From Desulfonispora thiosulfatigenes DSM 11270 (GTDB lineage: Bacteria > Bacillota > Peptococcia > Peptococcales > Desulfonisporaceae), in assembly GCF_900176035.1 (NCBI RefSeq), contig NZ_FWWT01000022.1, positions 186,001 to 250,000 on the forward strand: a DNA stretch of 64,000 bases, written 5' to 3'. Below the pieces are notes generated by a model. That model made no database searches, was not told the origin of the DNA, and was given only the letters and a program-made list of their open reading frames with translations. A program made the translations under genes and the position numbers. Of this stretch, positions 51,352 to 61,059 are shown piece after piece; position 1 is the stretch's first letter; every line of letters begins with the position of its first letter.

Positions 51352-52521
51352 ATGATTAAGGGGCATAATGTGTTAAGTAAAAATTCTATATATAAAAAAC
51401 TTTTTAAGTTATATTGTTTAAGTTTTAGTTCTTTTAAGAATTGGCAGGGAAAACATAATATTTCTGTTGTAAAGTTATTAGACCTTTTAAGGCTAGAACC
51501 TGAAAATCCCGATTTACACTGGCGTTTAGGTGTAGGTTACATGAATTTAAATGATTCTGAAAATGTATTAAAACATTTTAGAAAAGCAGTTGAGTTTGGA
51601 TACAGACAGCCTAAATATTTATTATGGTTAAGTGCAATTGAAAAAACTATCGGAAACTTTGATGAGGCTAAGAACTTAATATCAGAAACATTAGAAAAAA
51701 CACCAAATTCTGCTGATGCTTGGGTAGTAAAAGGTGAACTGTATATAAAAAAAGAATCATATGAAGAAGCATTAACTTGTTTTGAAAAAGCTCTGGAATT
51801 TAATCATAAAAGCTTTTTAATTTGGAATAAAAAAGGAACTACACATTTAGCGTTAGAGCAAATAATCTTAGCTATGGAATCATTTAAAGAAGGATTAAAA
51901 ATTAAGCCCAAAAATCCTGATTTATTATTTAATCAAGGCATGGCACATTTAAAATTAAATAAATTTAAAGAAGCTAAAGACTATTTTCTAAAAGCTGAAA
52001 AGTATAATTTTAAAAATGCTGAGCTTTATAGCTGCTTAGGTATGTGTAATTATGAGTTAGATAATTTAGAAGAAGCATATAAGTTTTATGAAAAAGCATT
52101 AGAATTAGACAATGAGAATATAGAGGAATTGGCTAATATGGCCTCTATAAAGGGAAAAATGGGCATGTATTTAGAAGCATTAGGATTATATGAGAAAATT
52201 TTAATTTTAAATCCTAAAGATATAACGTCATTAAATAACGCAGCTTGGTGTTTAGAAAAAATAAAGCAATTAGATGATGCAATTAAGTACTATTATCGTT
52301 CTTTAGCTCTAGATCCACTTAATTCAATTATTCGTTATAATTTAGCAGGGTGTTTATATACTTATGGATATAAGACAGAATCAATTGACCAATTAGAAAC
52401 AATTATTAAACAAGAACCACGAAATAAAGATGCCTGGGGACTTTTAGGCAAGGTGTACGATTCTGTTAACTCATATGAGAAGGCAGTCGACTGTTATAAT
52501 AAGGCCTTAGGTTTAAATTAA
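51352..52521 (+). CDS. Tetratricopeptide repeat protein
   Basis: A 389-residue protein with about ten TPR units from residue 50 to the end, for example AWVVKGELYIKKESYEEALT and LLFNQGMAHLKLNKFKEAKD, each with the usual W/L-G-Y-A-P positions. The first 45 residues are basic and unlike a signal peptide, so it is probably cytoplasmic. TPR proteins are scaffolds for protein-protein contacts; the partner is unknown. A GAGGGG site precedes ATG 51352. The 245 bases upstream (51107-51351) hold no convincing gene. Confidence 0.85.
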   Translation: MIKGHNVLSKNSIYKKLFKLYCLSFSSFKNWQGKHNISVVKLLDLLRLEPENPDLHWRLGVGYMNLNDSENVLKHFRKAVEFGYRQPKYLLWLSAIEKTIGNFDEAKNLISETLEKTPNSADAWVVKGELYIKKESYEEALTCFEKALEFNHKSFLIWNKKGTTHLALEQIILAMESFKEGLKIKPKNPDLLFNQGMAHLKLNKFKEAKDYFLKAEKYNFKNAELYSCLGMCNYELDNLEEAYKFYEKALELDNENIEELANMASIKGKMGMYLEALGLYEKILILNPKDITSLNNAAWCLEKIKQLDDAIKYYYRSLALDPLNSIIRYNLAGCLYTYGYKTESIDQLETIIKQEPRNKDAWGLLGKVYDSVNSYEKAVDCYNKALGLN

Positions 52522-52569
52522 GATAAACATGGATTATTATAGTATTAACTGGTACAAATTTTTTACTTT

Positions 52570-52578
52570 TGCTATAAT
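52570..52578 (+). promoter_or_regulatory. Extended -10 promoter for lepB
   Basis: TGCTATAAT is a perfect extended -10; the lepB start lies 50 bases on. No matching -35 is seen. Confidence 0.6.
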
Positions 52579-52626
52579 GAAATAACTTAACTAACTATTT
52601 ATGAAACATAATCAGAGGTGTCTTTA

Positions 52627-53148
52627 TTGAAAAAGGTTATAATTTTATCAAAAGATCTTTTAATTACTGTAATTCTTGCATTTATTCTTACGTATTTATT
52701 ACAGAGTTTGATTATGGAAACTAGATATGTGCCTACTACATCTATGGTACCAACTATTAAAGTTAATCAAAGGGTCTTAGTAAACAAATTAGCTTATAAA
52801 TATCAAAATCCAAAAAGAGGAGATATAATTGTATTTACCCCTCCTGTTGAAAATGAAGATAAAGATTATGTGAAAAGAATAATAGGGATAGCTGGAGATA
52901 AAATAGAAGTTAAAGATGGTTATGTATATATAAATGATCAAAAAATGAAAGAAAATTATATCTTTGAAAAACCAAATTATGATTTTGGACCCACGTTGAT
53001 TCCAGAAAATTGTTTATATGTCCTTGGAGATAATAGAAATGAAAGTTATGATAGTCATTTATGGGGAAAGTGGTTAGATGAAAATCAGATAAAGGGAAAG
53101 GTGGTTTTTACCTATTGGCCACTAGAAGAATTTGGTGTAATAGAATAA
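52627..53148 (+). CDS. lepB: Signal peptidase I
   Basis: Removes signal peptides from secreted proteins at the outer membrane face. One N-terminal helix (about residues 10-29) anchors the protein. The catalytic serine is in TTSMVPTI (Ser39) and the general-base lysine in DYVKRIIG (Lys83); GDNRNESYDSHLWG near the C-terminus is the conserved box E. 173 residues from TTG 52627, which sits six bases after AGAGGTG; the GTG at 52618 overlaps that site. Confidence 0.95.
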   Translation: MKKVIILSKDLLITVILAFILTYLLQSLIMETRYVPTTSMVPTIKVNQRVLVNKLAYKYQNPKRGDIIVFTPPVENEDKDYVKRIIGIAGDKIEVKDGYVYINDQKMKENYIFEKPNYDFGPTLIPENCLYVLGDNRNESYDSHLWGKWLDENQIKGKVVFTYWPLEEFGVIE

Positions 53149-53164
53149 TGGAGGTTAATCTTTC

Positions 53165-53935
53165 GTGCATATTTTAGTAACAAATGATGATGGAATAAAA
53201 GCAGAAGGGATAAAGCAATTAGTTAATAGTTTACAAGAAGTGGCTACTATTACAGTAGTTGCACCAACTCAAGAAAAAAGTGCATGTGGGCATGGTATTA
53301 CAGTAATCGAACCTATCAAGGTTAGTAGATATGATTGGGGTCAAAATATAAATGCTTTTGCAATAGATGGTACCCCTGCTGATTGCGTCAAACTAGGTTT
53401 AAATTCTTTACTTAGAACTCCCCCTGATTTAGTAGTATCAGGTATAAATAAAGGGGCAAATTTAGGTACTGATGTACTATATTCAGGAACTGTATCAGCA
53501 GCAATAGAATCAGTAATTCATGATATCCCAGCTTTAGCATTTTCACTTGATACATATGTAGGTAATGATTTTATGCTTGCCCAGGATGTCGTTAAATATT
53601 TATGTAAAGAGATGCTAACAAAAAGATTAGCCCACGACACACTTTTAAATATCAATATTCCTTACATTGAAAAATCTCAACTTAAGGGATTTAAAGCTAC
53701 AAAACTAGGTGAAAGAAAGTATAAAAACATATATGTAAAAGAAACAGATGATGAAAAAAATGATTATTATCTATTAAAGGGAAAAGCTTTAAAAAGCGAT
53801 TTAACTGACGAAGAAATAGATATAATTGCAATTAAAAATAATTATGTTTCGATAACCCCTATTCATCTTGATTTAACAAATTATCAATTAATAGAAAAAG
53901 TAAATGAATGGAATTTAAAAAATAAGGACTTTTAG
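53165..53935 (+). CDS. surE: 5'-nucleotidase SurE
   Basis: A metal-dependent nucleoside-5'-monophosphate phosphatase. LVTNDDGIKAEGI at the N-terminus carries the metal-binding Asp8-Asp9; AVAPTQEKSACGHGIT-like text (VVAPTQEKSACGHG), GTPADCVKLGL, and VSGINKGANLGTDVLYSGTVSAA are family signatures. 256 residues. GTG start after GGAGGT, 16 bases after lepB. It ends inside a terminator shared with the convergent spoVB; the two stop codons overlap. Confidence 0.95.
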   Translation: MHILVTNDDGIKAEGIKQLVNSLQEVATITVVAPTQEKSACGHGITVIEPIKVSRYDWGQNINAFAIDGTPADCVKLGLNSLLRTPPDLVVSGINKGANLGTDVLYSGTVSAAIESVIHDIPALAFSLDTYVGNDFMLAQDVVKYLCKEMLTKRLAHDTLLNINIPYIEKSQLKGFKATKLGERKYKNIYVKETDDEKNDYYLLKGKALKSDLTDEEIDIIAIKNNYVSITPIHLDLTNYQLIEKVNEWNLKNKDF

Positions 53936-53948
53936 TCCTTATTTTTTA
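53917..53948. terminator. Bidirectional terminator holding both surE and spoVB stop codons
   Basis: A 13-bp perfect stem AAAAAATAAGGAC/GTCCTTATTTTTT with a TTTTA loop. The TAG of surE (53933-53935) and the TAA of spoVB (53934-53932) both lie in it. Confidence 0.9.
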
Positions 53949-55476
53949 TTAGAGATTTTAAATTTAATTGGCCAAATAAAGTGCTTAAAAGTACATATAA
54001 CAATCCACTACTTAAAATGCTCCATAAAGTAAATGCTTTTTCAGATAAATAAGGACTTAATATATTACATTGCCAGATAATCATAGCACCCATAACAAGG
54101 GCTAAGCAAAAGGGTATCAATATTTGACTAGTTTTGAAATAAAAGTTTGTATTTTTATGAACTGTTAATAAATTAAGAGAACTAACAATAATGAAGCTAA
54201 AAGTAAACGCAAGAGCTGCTCCATTAATATTTAATTCAGGAATTGATACTAAGAAAATTATTCCTATTATTTTTATTATAGCGCCAATAGTTGTATTAAT
54301 GAAAACACTTTTAACAAGCCCTAAACCTTGTAAAATGCCATTAGAAGTTTGAATTAAATAAAGAAAGATAGCTCCAAAAGACAAGATTTTTAGTGTAGTT
54401 CCGTTTTCTGGTAGATTAAAAAAGATAGTACTAATTTCAGTAGCTTTTAGAAATAGAACAATGGCAGCTGGAAGTCCAAATACATAAGTGAGCCTAAGTG
54501 CTTCAGTACTTCTAGCTCTTAACATTGGCAGTGCACCTTGGGCTTCAGCTTCAGATATAGAAGGAATCAAAGAGGTTGCAAGTGAAAATGTTAATACAGT
54601 TGGTATAGTTAATAAAGTGATTGCAACTCCAGAAAATTGTCCGTAACTACTGGCTGCTTGACTTAAACTAAACCCAGATTTTTGTAAAATGAGAGGTATT
54701 AAGCTTGCTTCAACAGTTAAAACTATACTTGACACAAGGCGAGTCATAGTTATGGGTAAGCCAAAGCCAAATAGTTCTTTAATAATTGATCTTTTTCCTG
54801 AATTACTATTAAGGGATGACGTATTTAAATTAGGTAATAACTTTTTCAGTTTAAATTTGAAAAACACTAACATAAGTAATAGGCTGATTATTTCTCCACA
54901 GATCATACTTACCGAAAGTCCTAGAGCAATCATTTTAATTCCATAAGCTTGTAGTTTGTAAATTAAGTAAATTCCAACTACAAACCTTACAATTTGTTCG
55001 ATACACTGACTTATAGCTGGAGGAACCATGTCTTGAAGTCCTTGGAAAAAACCTCTAAATGCAGAACTTAAAGAAACAATAATAATTCCAGGTGACATAG
55101 CATAAAAGCACCAGAGTACACGATTATCTGCATAAAAAAGATTAAGTATTTTGCTTGAAAATAAAATGATTAATATAAAGATCGTTACTGAAAATGTAGT
55201 TAAAAGTACTAAAGTAATTTTAAATGTTTTGAGTGCTTTTTTATAATTATTTTGACCTATATGATAGGCCACAATCTTAGATATAGCTATTGGAAGGCCA
55301 GCAGAGGTTAATACTAAAATAGTTATATATAAAGGAAAAATCATGTTAAATAAACCAACTGCTTCTGTACCAGCTAATCTAATAATGAGTACTTGGTAAA
55401 TGAACCCTATAATTTTAACAAAAATATTAGAAACAAATAGAATTAAAGCACCTTGTATAAAAGTATGTTTTCCCAT
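53932..55476 (-). CDS. spoVB: SpoVB/MurJ-family polysaccharide biosynthesis flippase
   Basis: A 514-residue MVF-family membrane protein with about 14 helices. N-terminal FIQGALILFVSNIFVKIIGF and the following YQVLIIRLAGTEAVGLFNMI are typical of SpoVB, which in Bacillus acts in spore cortex synthesis, probably flipping lipid-linked precursors. GFGLPITMTRLVSSIVLTVE and ISEAEAQGALPMLRARSTEAL lie mid-protein. Its ATG on the minus strand has GAGTGG upstream. The paralogue MurJ or another polysaccharide flippase cannot be fully excluded, but the sporulation-rich setting favours SpoVB. Confidence 0.88.
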   Translation of the reverse strand: MGKHTFIQGALILFVSNIFVKIIGFIYQVLIIRLAGTEAVGLFNMIFPLYITILVLTSAGLPIAISKIVAYHIGQNNYKKALKTFKITLVLLTTFSVTIFILIILFSSKILNLFYADNRVLWCFYAMSPGIIIVSLSSAFRGFFQGLQDMVPPAISQCIEQIVRFVVGIYLIYKLQAYGIKMIALGLSVSMICGEIISLLLMLVFFKFKLKKLLPNLNTSSLNSNSGKRSIIKELFGFGLPITMTRLVSSIVLTVEASLIPLILQKSGFSLSQAASSYGQFSGVAITLLTIPTVLTFSLATSLIPSISEAEAQGALPMLRARSTEALRLTYVFGLPAAIVLFLKATEISTIFFNLPENGTTLKILSFGAIFLYLIQTSNGILQGLGLVKSVFINTTIGAIIKIIGIIFLVSIPELNINGAALAFTFSFIIVSSLNLLTVHKNTNFYFKTSQILIPFCLALVMGAMIIWQCNILSPYLSEKAFTLWSILSSGLLYVLLSTLFGQLNLKSLIKNKD

Positions 55477-55607
55477 ATATCCACTCTTCTTTAAAGCCTT
55501 TTTAAATACTTATGCAAATATTTATAATATAAAACCTGTTCTTAATATAAATTTTTGCAATAGTATTTTATAAAATCCTAATTAGTTATTTAGTGGGGAG
55601 GGGCTTT

Positions 55608-57611
55608 ATGAAATGGTATGGGAGTGAAAAAATCAGAAATATAGGTATATTGGGTCATGGAGGAACAGGTAAAACTTCTTTAACTGAAGCTATATTATTT
55701 GCCACGGGTTTAACTAGTAGGATCGGAAAAGTTGATGAAGGAACAACTGTATCAGATTACTTACCAGAAGAAATTAAAAGAAAGATATCTATTACATCAA
55801 GTCTTGCACCATTTTACTGGAATGAATACAAAATTAATTTAATTGATACTCCAGGATATAATGATTTTATAGGCGAAGTATATAGTACATTAGAGGCAGT
55901 TGATAATTCTTTACTCATCGTGTGTGCATTTTCAGGGGCTCAAGTACAAACTGAAATTTATTGGAAACTAATTACTGAAAAAAATAAACCATGTACAATA
56001 TTTATTAATAAACTTGATCGAGATAATGTAGACTTTAAACAACTAATTGATAATTTAAATGATAAACTAGATAAAAGAATAATGCCTATCCATTTACCTA
56101 TCGGTTCAGGAAACGAATTTGACGGGATTATTGATGTTATAGGTCAAAAGGCATATAGTTTTAAAAATGGTAAAATGATAGAAACCAGTATTCCAGTAGA
56201 ATTAGAAAGTAAAGCAAAAAAACATTATGATGCTTTAGTAGAAACTGTTATTGAAAATGATGATTATCTTTTAGAAAAGTATTTAGAAGGAGAAGATATT
56301 ACCCTTTTAGAACTAAAAGAATCAATCAAAAAAATGATTAAAGAAGGTAGTTTATTCCCTGTTTTAATTGGTTCTGTTTTGAATAATATAGGAATTGATA
56401 GCTTAATTGAATTTATGGTTGAGTATTTACCATCACCTTTAGACATGGCAGAGAAGAATATTGATGATGAACCTTTAATTGCTTTAGTTTTTAAAACCCT
56501 AGCTGATCCATATGTAGGTAAGGTTAATTTTATTAGGATCAAGACTGGTAGATTAAGTAGTAACAGTACTGTTTATAATGCTACAGTAGAAGAGGATGAA
56601 AAGGTCGGGAATTTACTTTTAATGAGAGGTAAAAAGCAGGAAATAATTCATGAAGCAAGGGCTGGAGATATTGTAGCTATTAACAAATTACATAGTACTT
56701 TAACAGGGCATAATTTATGTTCAAAGGAGAATTATATATGTGAAGAAATTTATTTTCCTCTACCAACATATCAAGTAGCCATTATTCCAAAATATAAAGG
56801 TGATGAAGATAAAGTAGCAATAGCTTTAACAAAGCTATTAGAAGAAGATCCAAGTTTAAAATTAGAAAGAAATCCACAAACCAAAGAAACAATTATAAGT
56901 GGACTAGGAGAAATGCACTTAGAAATTTTAGCAGAAAGATTACACACAAAATTTGGCGTAGAAATACTAATGAATACTCCAAAAGTACCCTATCGTGAGA
57001 CTATAACTAAATCTATAAAAGCACAAGGAAAACATAAAAAGCAAAGTGGTGGGGCAGGTCAATATGGAGATGTATGGCTTGTAATAGAACCTTATCCTGA
57101 TGAGCATTTCTTTTTTAAAGCAGAAGTTTTTGGAGGAGCGGTTCCTAAAAGCTATTTCCCAGCCGTGGAAAAAGGGATTAAAGAAGCAATGTTAGAAGGA
57201 ATTTTAGCCAAATATCCAGTTACTAATATTAGTGCTACCTTAGTTGATGGATCTTATCACCCTGTTGATTCAAATGAAATATCATTTAAGATAGCTGCCA
57301 AACAAGCTTTTAAAAAGGCGATGGAAAAGGCTAATCCTGTCTTATTAGAACCAATTATGAACGCACAAATCATTGCACCAGAACAATTTATGGGAGATAT
57401 TATTGGTGATCTAAATACTAAAAGGGCTAAAATATTAGGTATGACCACAGAGAAAGAGCAACAAATGATAGAGGTTAATGTACCTTTACAGGAAATGCAC
57501 AACTATACAATTGATTTACGATCAATAACCCATGGCCGTGGTTCATTTAAGATTAGTTTTTCTCATTATGAAATAGTACCCCAAAAAATAGCAGAGAATA
57601 TAATAAAATAA
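55608..57611 (+). CDS. Elongation factor G-like GTPase (EF-G paralogue)
   Basis: A 667-residue translational GTPase of the EF-G2-like type. G1 is GHGGTGKTS (16-24) rather than the AHIDAGKTT of true EF-G. G3 is DTPGYNDF, so the usual catalytic histidine is Tyr84. G4 is NKLD (about 135). Domains III-V follow, with GLGEMHLEILAERL, the domain IV GGAGQYGDVWLVIEP and LDTKRAKILGMT-type text (LNTKRAKILGMTTEKEQQ). This divergent paralogue is found in many Firmicutes besides fusA; its role is unknown. ATG 55608 follows GGGGAGGGG; GTG 55593 lies before it. Confidence 0.9.
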   Translation: MKWYGSEKIRNIGILGHGGTGKTSLTEAILFATGLTSRIGKVDEGTTVSDYLPEEIKRKISITSSLAPFYWNEYKINLIDTPGYNDFIGEVYSTLEAVDNSLLIVCAFSGAQVQTEIYWKLITEKNKPCTIFINKLDRDNVDFKQLIDNLNDKLDKRIMPIHLPIGSGNEFDGIIDVIGQKAYSFKNGKMIETSIPVELESKAKKHYDALVETVIENDDYLLEKYLEGEDITLLELKESIKKMIKEGSLFPVLIGSVLNNIGIDSLIEFMVEYLPSPLDMAEKNIDDEPLIALVFKTLADPYVGKVNFIRIKTGRLSSNSTVYNATVEEDEKVGNLLLMRGKKQEIIHEARAGDIVAINKLHSTLTGHNLCSKENYICEEIYFPLPTYQVAIIPKYKGDEDKVAIALTKLLEEDPSLKLERNPQTKETIISGLGEMHLEILAERLHTKFGVEILMNTPKVPYRETITKSIKAQGKHKKQSGGAGQYGDVWLVIEPYPDEHFFFKAEVFGGAVPKSYFPAVEKGIKEAMLEGILAKYPVTNISATLVDGSYHPVDSNEISFKIAAKQAFKKAMEKANPVLLEPIMNAQIIAPEQFMGDIIGDLNTKRAKILGMTTEKEQQMIEVNVPLQEMHNYTIDLRSITHGRGSFKISFSHYEIVPQKIAENIIK

Positions 57612-57618
57612 TAAATCT

Positions 57619-57649
57619 TAAAAGGGGACTTATCAAAGTCCCTTTTAGT
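57619..57649 (+). terminator. Terminator after the EF-G paralogue
   Basis: AAAAGGGGACT paired with AGTCCCTTTT (one bulged G), loop TATCA, weak T tail. Confidence 0.6.
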
Positions 57650-57739
57650 AACTTAAATATTAATTAGCAAGATAATTCTGGTTATGATAAAATTAAAGAT
57701 AATTTTTTAATTAAAAACAAAACTCAAGGACTGATAATT

Positions 57740-58573
57740 GTGAATAATTTTATAGATTTACACATCCATTCTACTGCTTCAGACGGAACTAAATCAGCTC
57801 AAAATATTTTAAATCAAGCTTTAGAAAAAAAATTGAAATATATAAGTTTAACTGATCATGAAAGTACCGAAGGTTATAAAGAATTATTATTAATTAAGGA
57901 AAAGTGGCAAGAAGATTTAATGATTATTCCTGGTGTAGAATTACATACTTACTATCAGGGCAAGGAAATACATTTACTGGGTTATTTTATTAATACCATA
58001 GATGATAGTTTTGAACATGAATTAAAAAAGCTGCGCAAAGCCCGCACAGAAGTTTCCTATTACACTGTCGAAAAAATAAACAAATCAGGAATAAATCTCA
58101 ATTGGCAGATGATAGAAAATAAATTTAATACTGATGTAGCTATTACTAAAGGACACATTATAAAGACAATTAGAGAAAATGATTTACAACTTACACAAGA
58201 GGATTTTTACAATTTTTTCAATACTAAGGGTACAGATTATATCCCATTTAGACTTAATCCTTTAGAAAATGCAATTGAATTTATAAGGGAAAATGGTGGA
58301 ATACCAGTATTAGCGCATCCAGCTTTAATTGGAGATGATTATCTGGTAGAACAAATAATAGCAAAGTATAGAATTGGGATAGAAGTTTTTTATCACTATT
58401 TTGGGGATAAGGCAAAAGAGTGGATAGAAAATTATAAAACAATAGCCAAAAGATATAATATATTAATGACAGGTGGTTCTGATTATCATGGTAGTATTAC
58501 ACAGGTAGAATTAGGAGATACATTTGTTCCCCAAGATATAATCGATAATCTTATTAAAGTTAAATATAAATAA
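57740..58573 (+). CDS. PHP domain phosphoesterase (RNase AM/TrpH-like)
   Basis: A metal-dependent PHP-fold enzyme of 277 residues. Motif I DLHIHSTASDGT (about residues 5-16), LTDHESTEG (about 40-48), GVELHTYYQGKEIHLLG (about 72-88), LAHPALI and TGGSDYHGS (about 250) supply the metal ligands. The size and order match YciV/TrpH, the 3',5'-nucleoside bisphosphate phosphatase with 5'-3' exonuclease activity. GTG start 57740. Confidence 0.88.
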   Translation: MNNFIDLHIHSTASDGTKSAQNILNQALEKKLKYISLTDHESTEGYKELLLIKEKWQEDLMIIPGVELHTYYQGKEIHLLGYFINTIDDSFEHELKKLRKARTEVSYYTVEKINKSGINLNWQMIENKFNTDVAITKGHIIKTIRENDLQLTQEDFYNFFNTKGTDYIPFRLNPLENAIEFIRENGGIPVLAHPALIGDDYLVEQIIAKYRIGIEVFYHYFGDKAKEWIENYKTIAKRYNILMTGGSDYHGSITQVELGDTFVPQDIIDNLIKVKYK

Positions 58574-58623
58574 GTAAAATTTAATAATAAAATAAAATAT
58601 GTAAATGCAGAAAGGATACATTT

Positions 58624-59628
58624 ATGAATTTAAAAGACATAGGAGAATTTGGGTTTATTAAAAGAGTAACTAAAGATAGTATTTTTAATCCTAGCGAGAT
58701 AATTGTTGGAATTGGCGATGATTGTGCTGTTCTTCCTTTAGATGAAAAGAATTATCTTTTAGCCTCTTGTGATATGTTAATTGAAAATGTCCATTTTTTG
58801 AAAAATAAGAGTACTCCTTATCAAATTGGTTATAAATCAGTTGCAGTTAATTTTAGTGATATTGCAGCTATGGGTGGTTATCCAACAGGAGTAATGATTT
58901 CCATAGGTTTTCCAAAAGAAAATTCTTTAGAAGAAATTGAACAAGTATATCAGGGGATAAGTGATATATGTAAAAAGTATAATGCTAATATTGTTGGCGG
59001 TGACACTGTTTCTACAAAAGATGGGTTAGTAATAAATGTAAGTGTATTTGGTAAAGTAAAAAAAGAACATCTTCATTTAAGATCTGAGGCTAAGATAGAT
59101 GATATTGTTTTTACAACCGGTAATTTAGGAGATTCAGCTGCTGGCCTAGAAATTGTTTTAAACAATGATTTGTTATTAGAAGAACAAAGTAAAGAAAAGC
59201 TTTTACTAAAACATTATCAGCCTGAACCTTGTCTAAAAGAAGTTGAATTATTAAATCAAGCTAGGGGATTACATGCTTTAAATGACATTAGCGATGGTTT
59301 AGCTAGTGAAGCTAGGGAAATAGCTGAAGCAAGTAATGTCGGTATAGAAATCTATGAAGATAAAATTCCACTATCAAATGAAGCCAAAGAATTAGCGCTT
59401 ATTACTAAGAAAAATCCACTCGAATGGGCTTTATATGGGGGAGAAGATTTTCAGTTGGTGGGAACTATACATAAAGATGATTTTGAAAAGCTTAATACTA
59501 CTTATGAAAAGGTGTTCAACCGTTCACTTTATAATATAGGTAAAGTGACGAAAGAAAAGGGAGTATTTTTAATCAAGGATAATCAAAGAACTCAATTAAA
59601 AGCAGGGGGATACAATCACTTTGCTTAA
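58624..59628 (+). CDS. thiL: Thiamine-monophosphate kinase
   Basis: Phosphorylates thiamine monophosphate to thiamine pyrophosphate. MNLKDIGEFGFIKRV opens the protein; the ATP/magnesium-binding IVGIGDDCAVLPLDEKN (about 28-44), the VNFSDIAAMGGYPTGVMISIGFP block, NIVGGDTVS and the C-terminal ALNDISDGLASEA and YGGEDFQLVGT complete the AIR-synthase-like fold. 334 residues. No thi-box (TPP riboswitch) is seen upstream. Confidence 0.95.
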   Translation: MNLKDIGEFGFIKRVTKDSIFNPSEIIVGIGDDCAVLPLDEKNYLLASCDMLIENVHFLKNKSTPYQIGYKSVAVNFSDIAAMGGYPTGVMISIGFPKENSLEEIEQVYQGISDICKKYNANIVGGDTVSTKDGLVINVSVFGKVKKEHLHLRSEAKIDDIVFTTGNLGDSAAGLEIVLNNDLLLEEQSKEKLLLKHYQPEPCLKEVELLNQARGLHALNDISDGLASEAREIAEASNVGIEIYEDKIPLSNEAKELALITKKNPLEWALYGGEDFQLVGTIHKDDFEKLNTTYEKVFNRSLYNIGKVTKEKGVFLIKDNQRTQLKAGGYNHFA

Positions 59629-59819
59629 TTAAGTAAATTTGGTAAAAATATGTCCATGTACATGCAAGAATCTTATCATTTTTCTAATACTCTTAATTTA
59701 TACACTAAAAAAAATTTTATTGATTTTTCCTTTATAAAATGATAGTCTTTCATGTAGATATACAATTCCACATATGGAGGACATTGTACACTGAAAACTT
59801 TATTTAGGGAGGATAAGAA

Positions 59820-60983
59820 ATGTTAAGAAAAAGAAGTGTGTTTTTCGTAGTTAGCTTACTAGTTTTATCCCTGATGGCATTTGGTTGTAGTAATACTGAC
59901 CAAGACGCAAAAACCAATGAAGGAGCAGAAGATGTAATTAAGATAGGTGTCTATGAACCTTTAACTGGTGATAACGCAGCTGGGGGACAAATGACTTATG
60001 ATGGTATGAAATTAGCTAATAAATTGTATCCAGAAATATTGGGTAAAAAGGTAGAACTTGTAACTGTAGATAATAAGTCAGAACAAGTAGAAGCGGCAAA
60101 TGCAGTAACTAAGTTAATCGATAATGATAAAGTTAGTGTTATTTTAGGAAGTTATAGTAGTGGACTTGCTATGGCTGGTGGACAAGTAGCTAAAGAAAAA
60201 AATGTTCCGGTTATTGGTTGTTCTCCTACTAATCCTCTTGTAACAAGAGATAATGATTATTATTTTAGAGTGTGTTTTATTGATCCATTCCAAGGAACAG
60301 TAATGGCTAAATATGCTTTTAACGAATTAGGTGCAAAAAAAGCAGCAATAATTAGAGAAAATGGCGGCGACTATTCAATAGGTTTAGCTAAATTCTTTAA
60401 GGATGCATTTACTGAATTAGGTGGAGAGATTGTATCAGAAATAGATTATCAAAAAATGGATAATGACTTTAACTCTCAATTAACTACAGTAAATAAAGCT
60501 AATCCAGATGTAATATTTGCACCAGGAGATTTTGGTCCATCAGGATTACTTGTTAAACAAGCAAGACAAATGGATATTAAAACTCCAATTTTAGGTGGAG
60601 ATACATGGGAAGCTGAAGAGTTTATTGATGTAGCAGGAGAAGCGGCTAATGGAATATTATTTAGTTCTCATTTTACAGCTGATGCTCCAGTAACTGAAAT
60701 GACAAAAAAATTCTTAGCCGAATATGAAAAAGAATATGGTAAAAAGGCTAATGCTTTTGCAGCACTTGGTTTTGATACTTACATTATAGCTTTACATGCA
60801 ATCGAAAAAGCAAATAGTACTGATCCACAAGCAATAAGAGATATTTTAGCAGATGTAAAAGATTTCGAAGGTTCTACAGGAATTATCAGTTTGGATGAAA
60901 ATGGTGATGCTCTTAAGAGTGCTATTATTAACCAAATAGAAAATGGAAAAGCTGTATTTAAATCTGTTGTTGAACCTAAATAG
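59820..60983 (+). CDS. livJ: Branched-chain amino acid ABC transporter, substrate-binding lipoprotein
   Basis: A periplasmic-type binding protein anchored as a lipoprotein. The lipobox is LMAFGC with Cys23 after a helix and basic N-terminus. The mature part has the Leu/Ile/Val-binding fold: IGVYEPLTGDNAAGGQMTYD, LILGSYSSGLAMAGGQVAKE-like text (VILGSYSSGLAMAGGQ) and FAALGFDTYIIALHAIE. 387 residues. GGGAGGAT precedes the ATG. It is the first gene of livJHMGF; the exact ligand (branched-chain amino acids, amides or other) is not fixed by the sequence. The 191-base upstream region has a CATGTACATG palindrome at 59655-59664. Confidence 0.93.
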   Translation: MLRKRSVFFVVSLLVLSLMAFGCSNTDQDAKTNEGAEDVIKIGVYEPLTGDNAAGGQMTYDGMKLANKLYPEILGKKVELVTVDNKSEQVEAANAVTKLIDNDKVSVILGSYSSGLAMAGGQVAKEKNVPVIGCSPTNPLVTRDNDYYFRVCFIDPFQGTVMAKYAFNELGAKKAAIIRENGGDYSIGLAKFFKDAFTELGGEIVSEIDYQKMDNDFNSQLTTVNKANPDVIFAPGDFGPSGLLVKQARQMDIKTPILGGDTWEAEEFIDVAGEAANGILFSSHFTADAPVTEMTKKFLAEYEKEYGKKANAFAALGFDTYIIALHAIEKANSTDPQAIRDILADVKDFEGSTGIISLDENGDALKSAIINQIENGKAVFKSVVEPK

Positions 60984-60989
60984 TTAATT

Positions 60990-61031
60990 AACTACCTTCC
61001 TTCCTAATTTGGAGGGGAGGTAGTTTATTGT
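60990..61031 (+). terminator. Partial terminator/processing hairpin between livJ and livH
   Basis: AACTACCTTCCTTCC paired to GGAGGGGAGGTAGTT, 15 bp with two or three G-T pairs, then a T-rich tail. It would favour higher levels of the binding protein than of the membrane subunits. Confidence 0.65.
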
Positions 61032-61059
61032 TTTGATAGAACATTAAGGGGTGAAAAAT

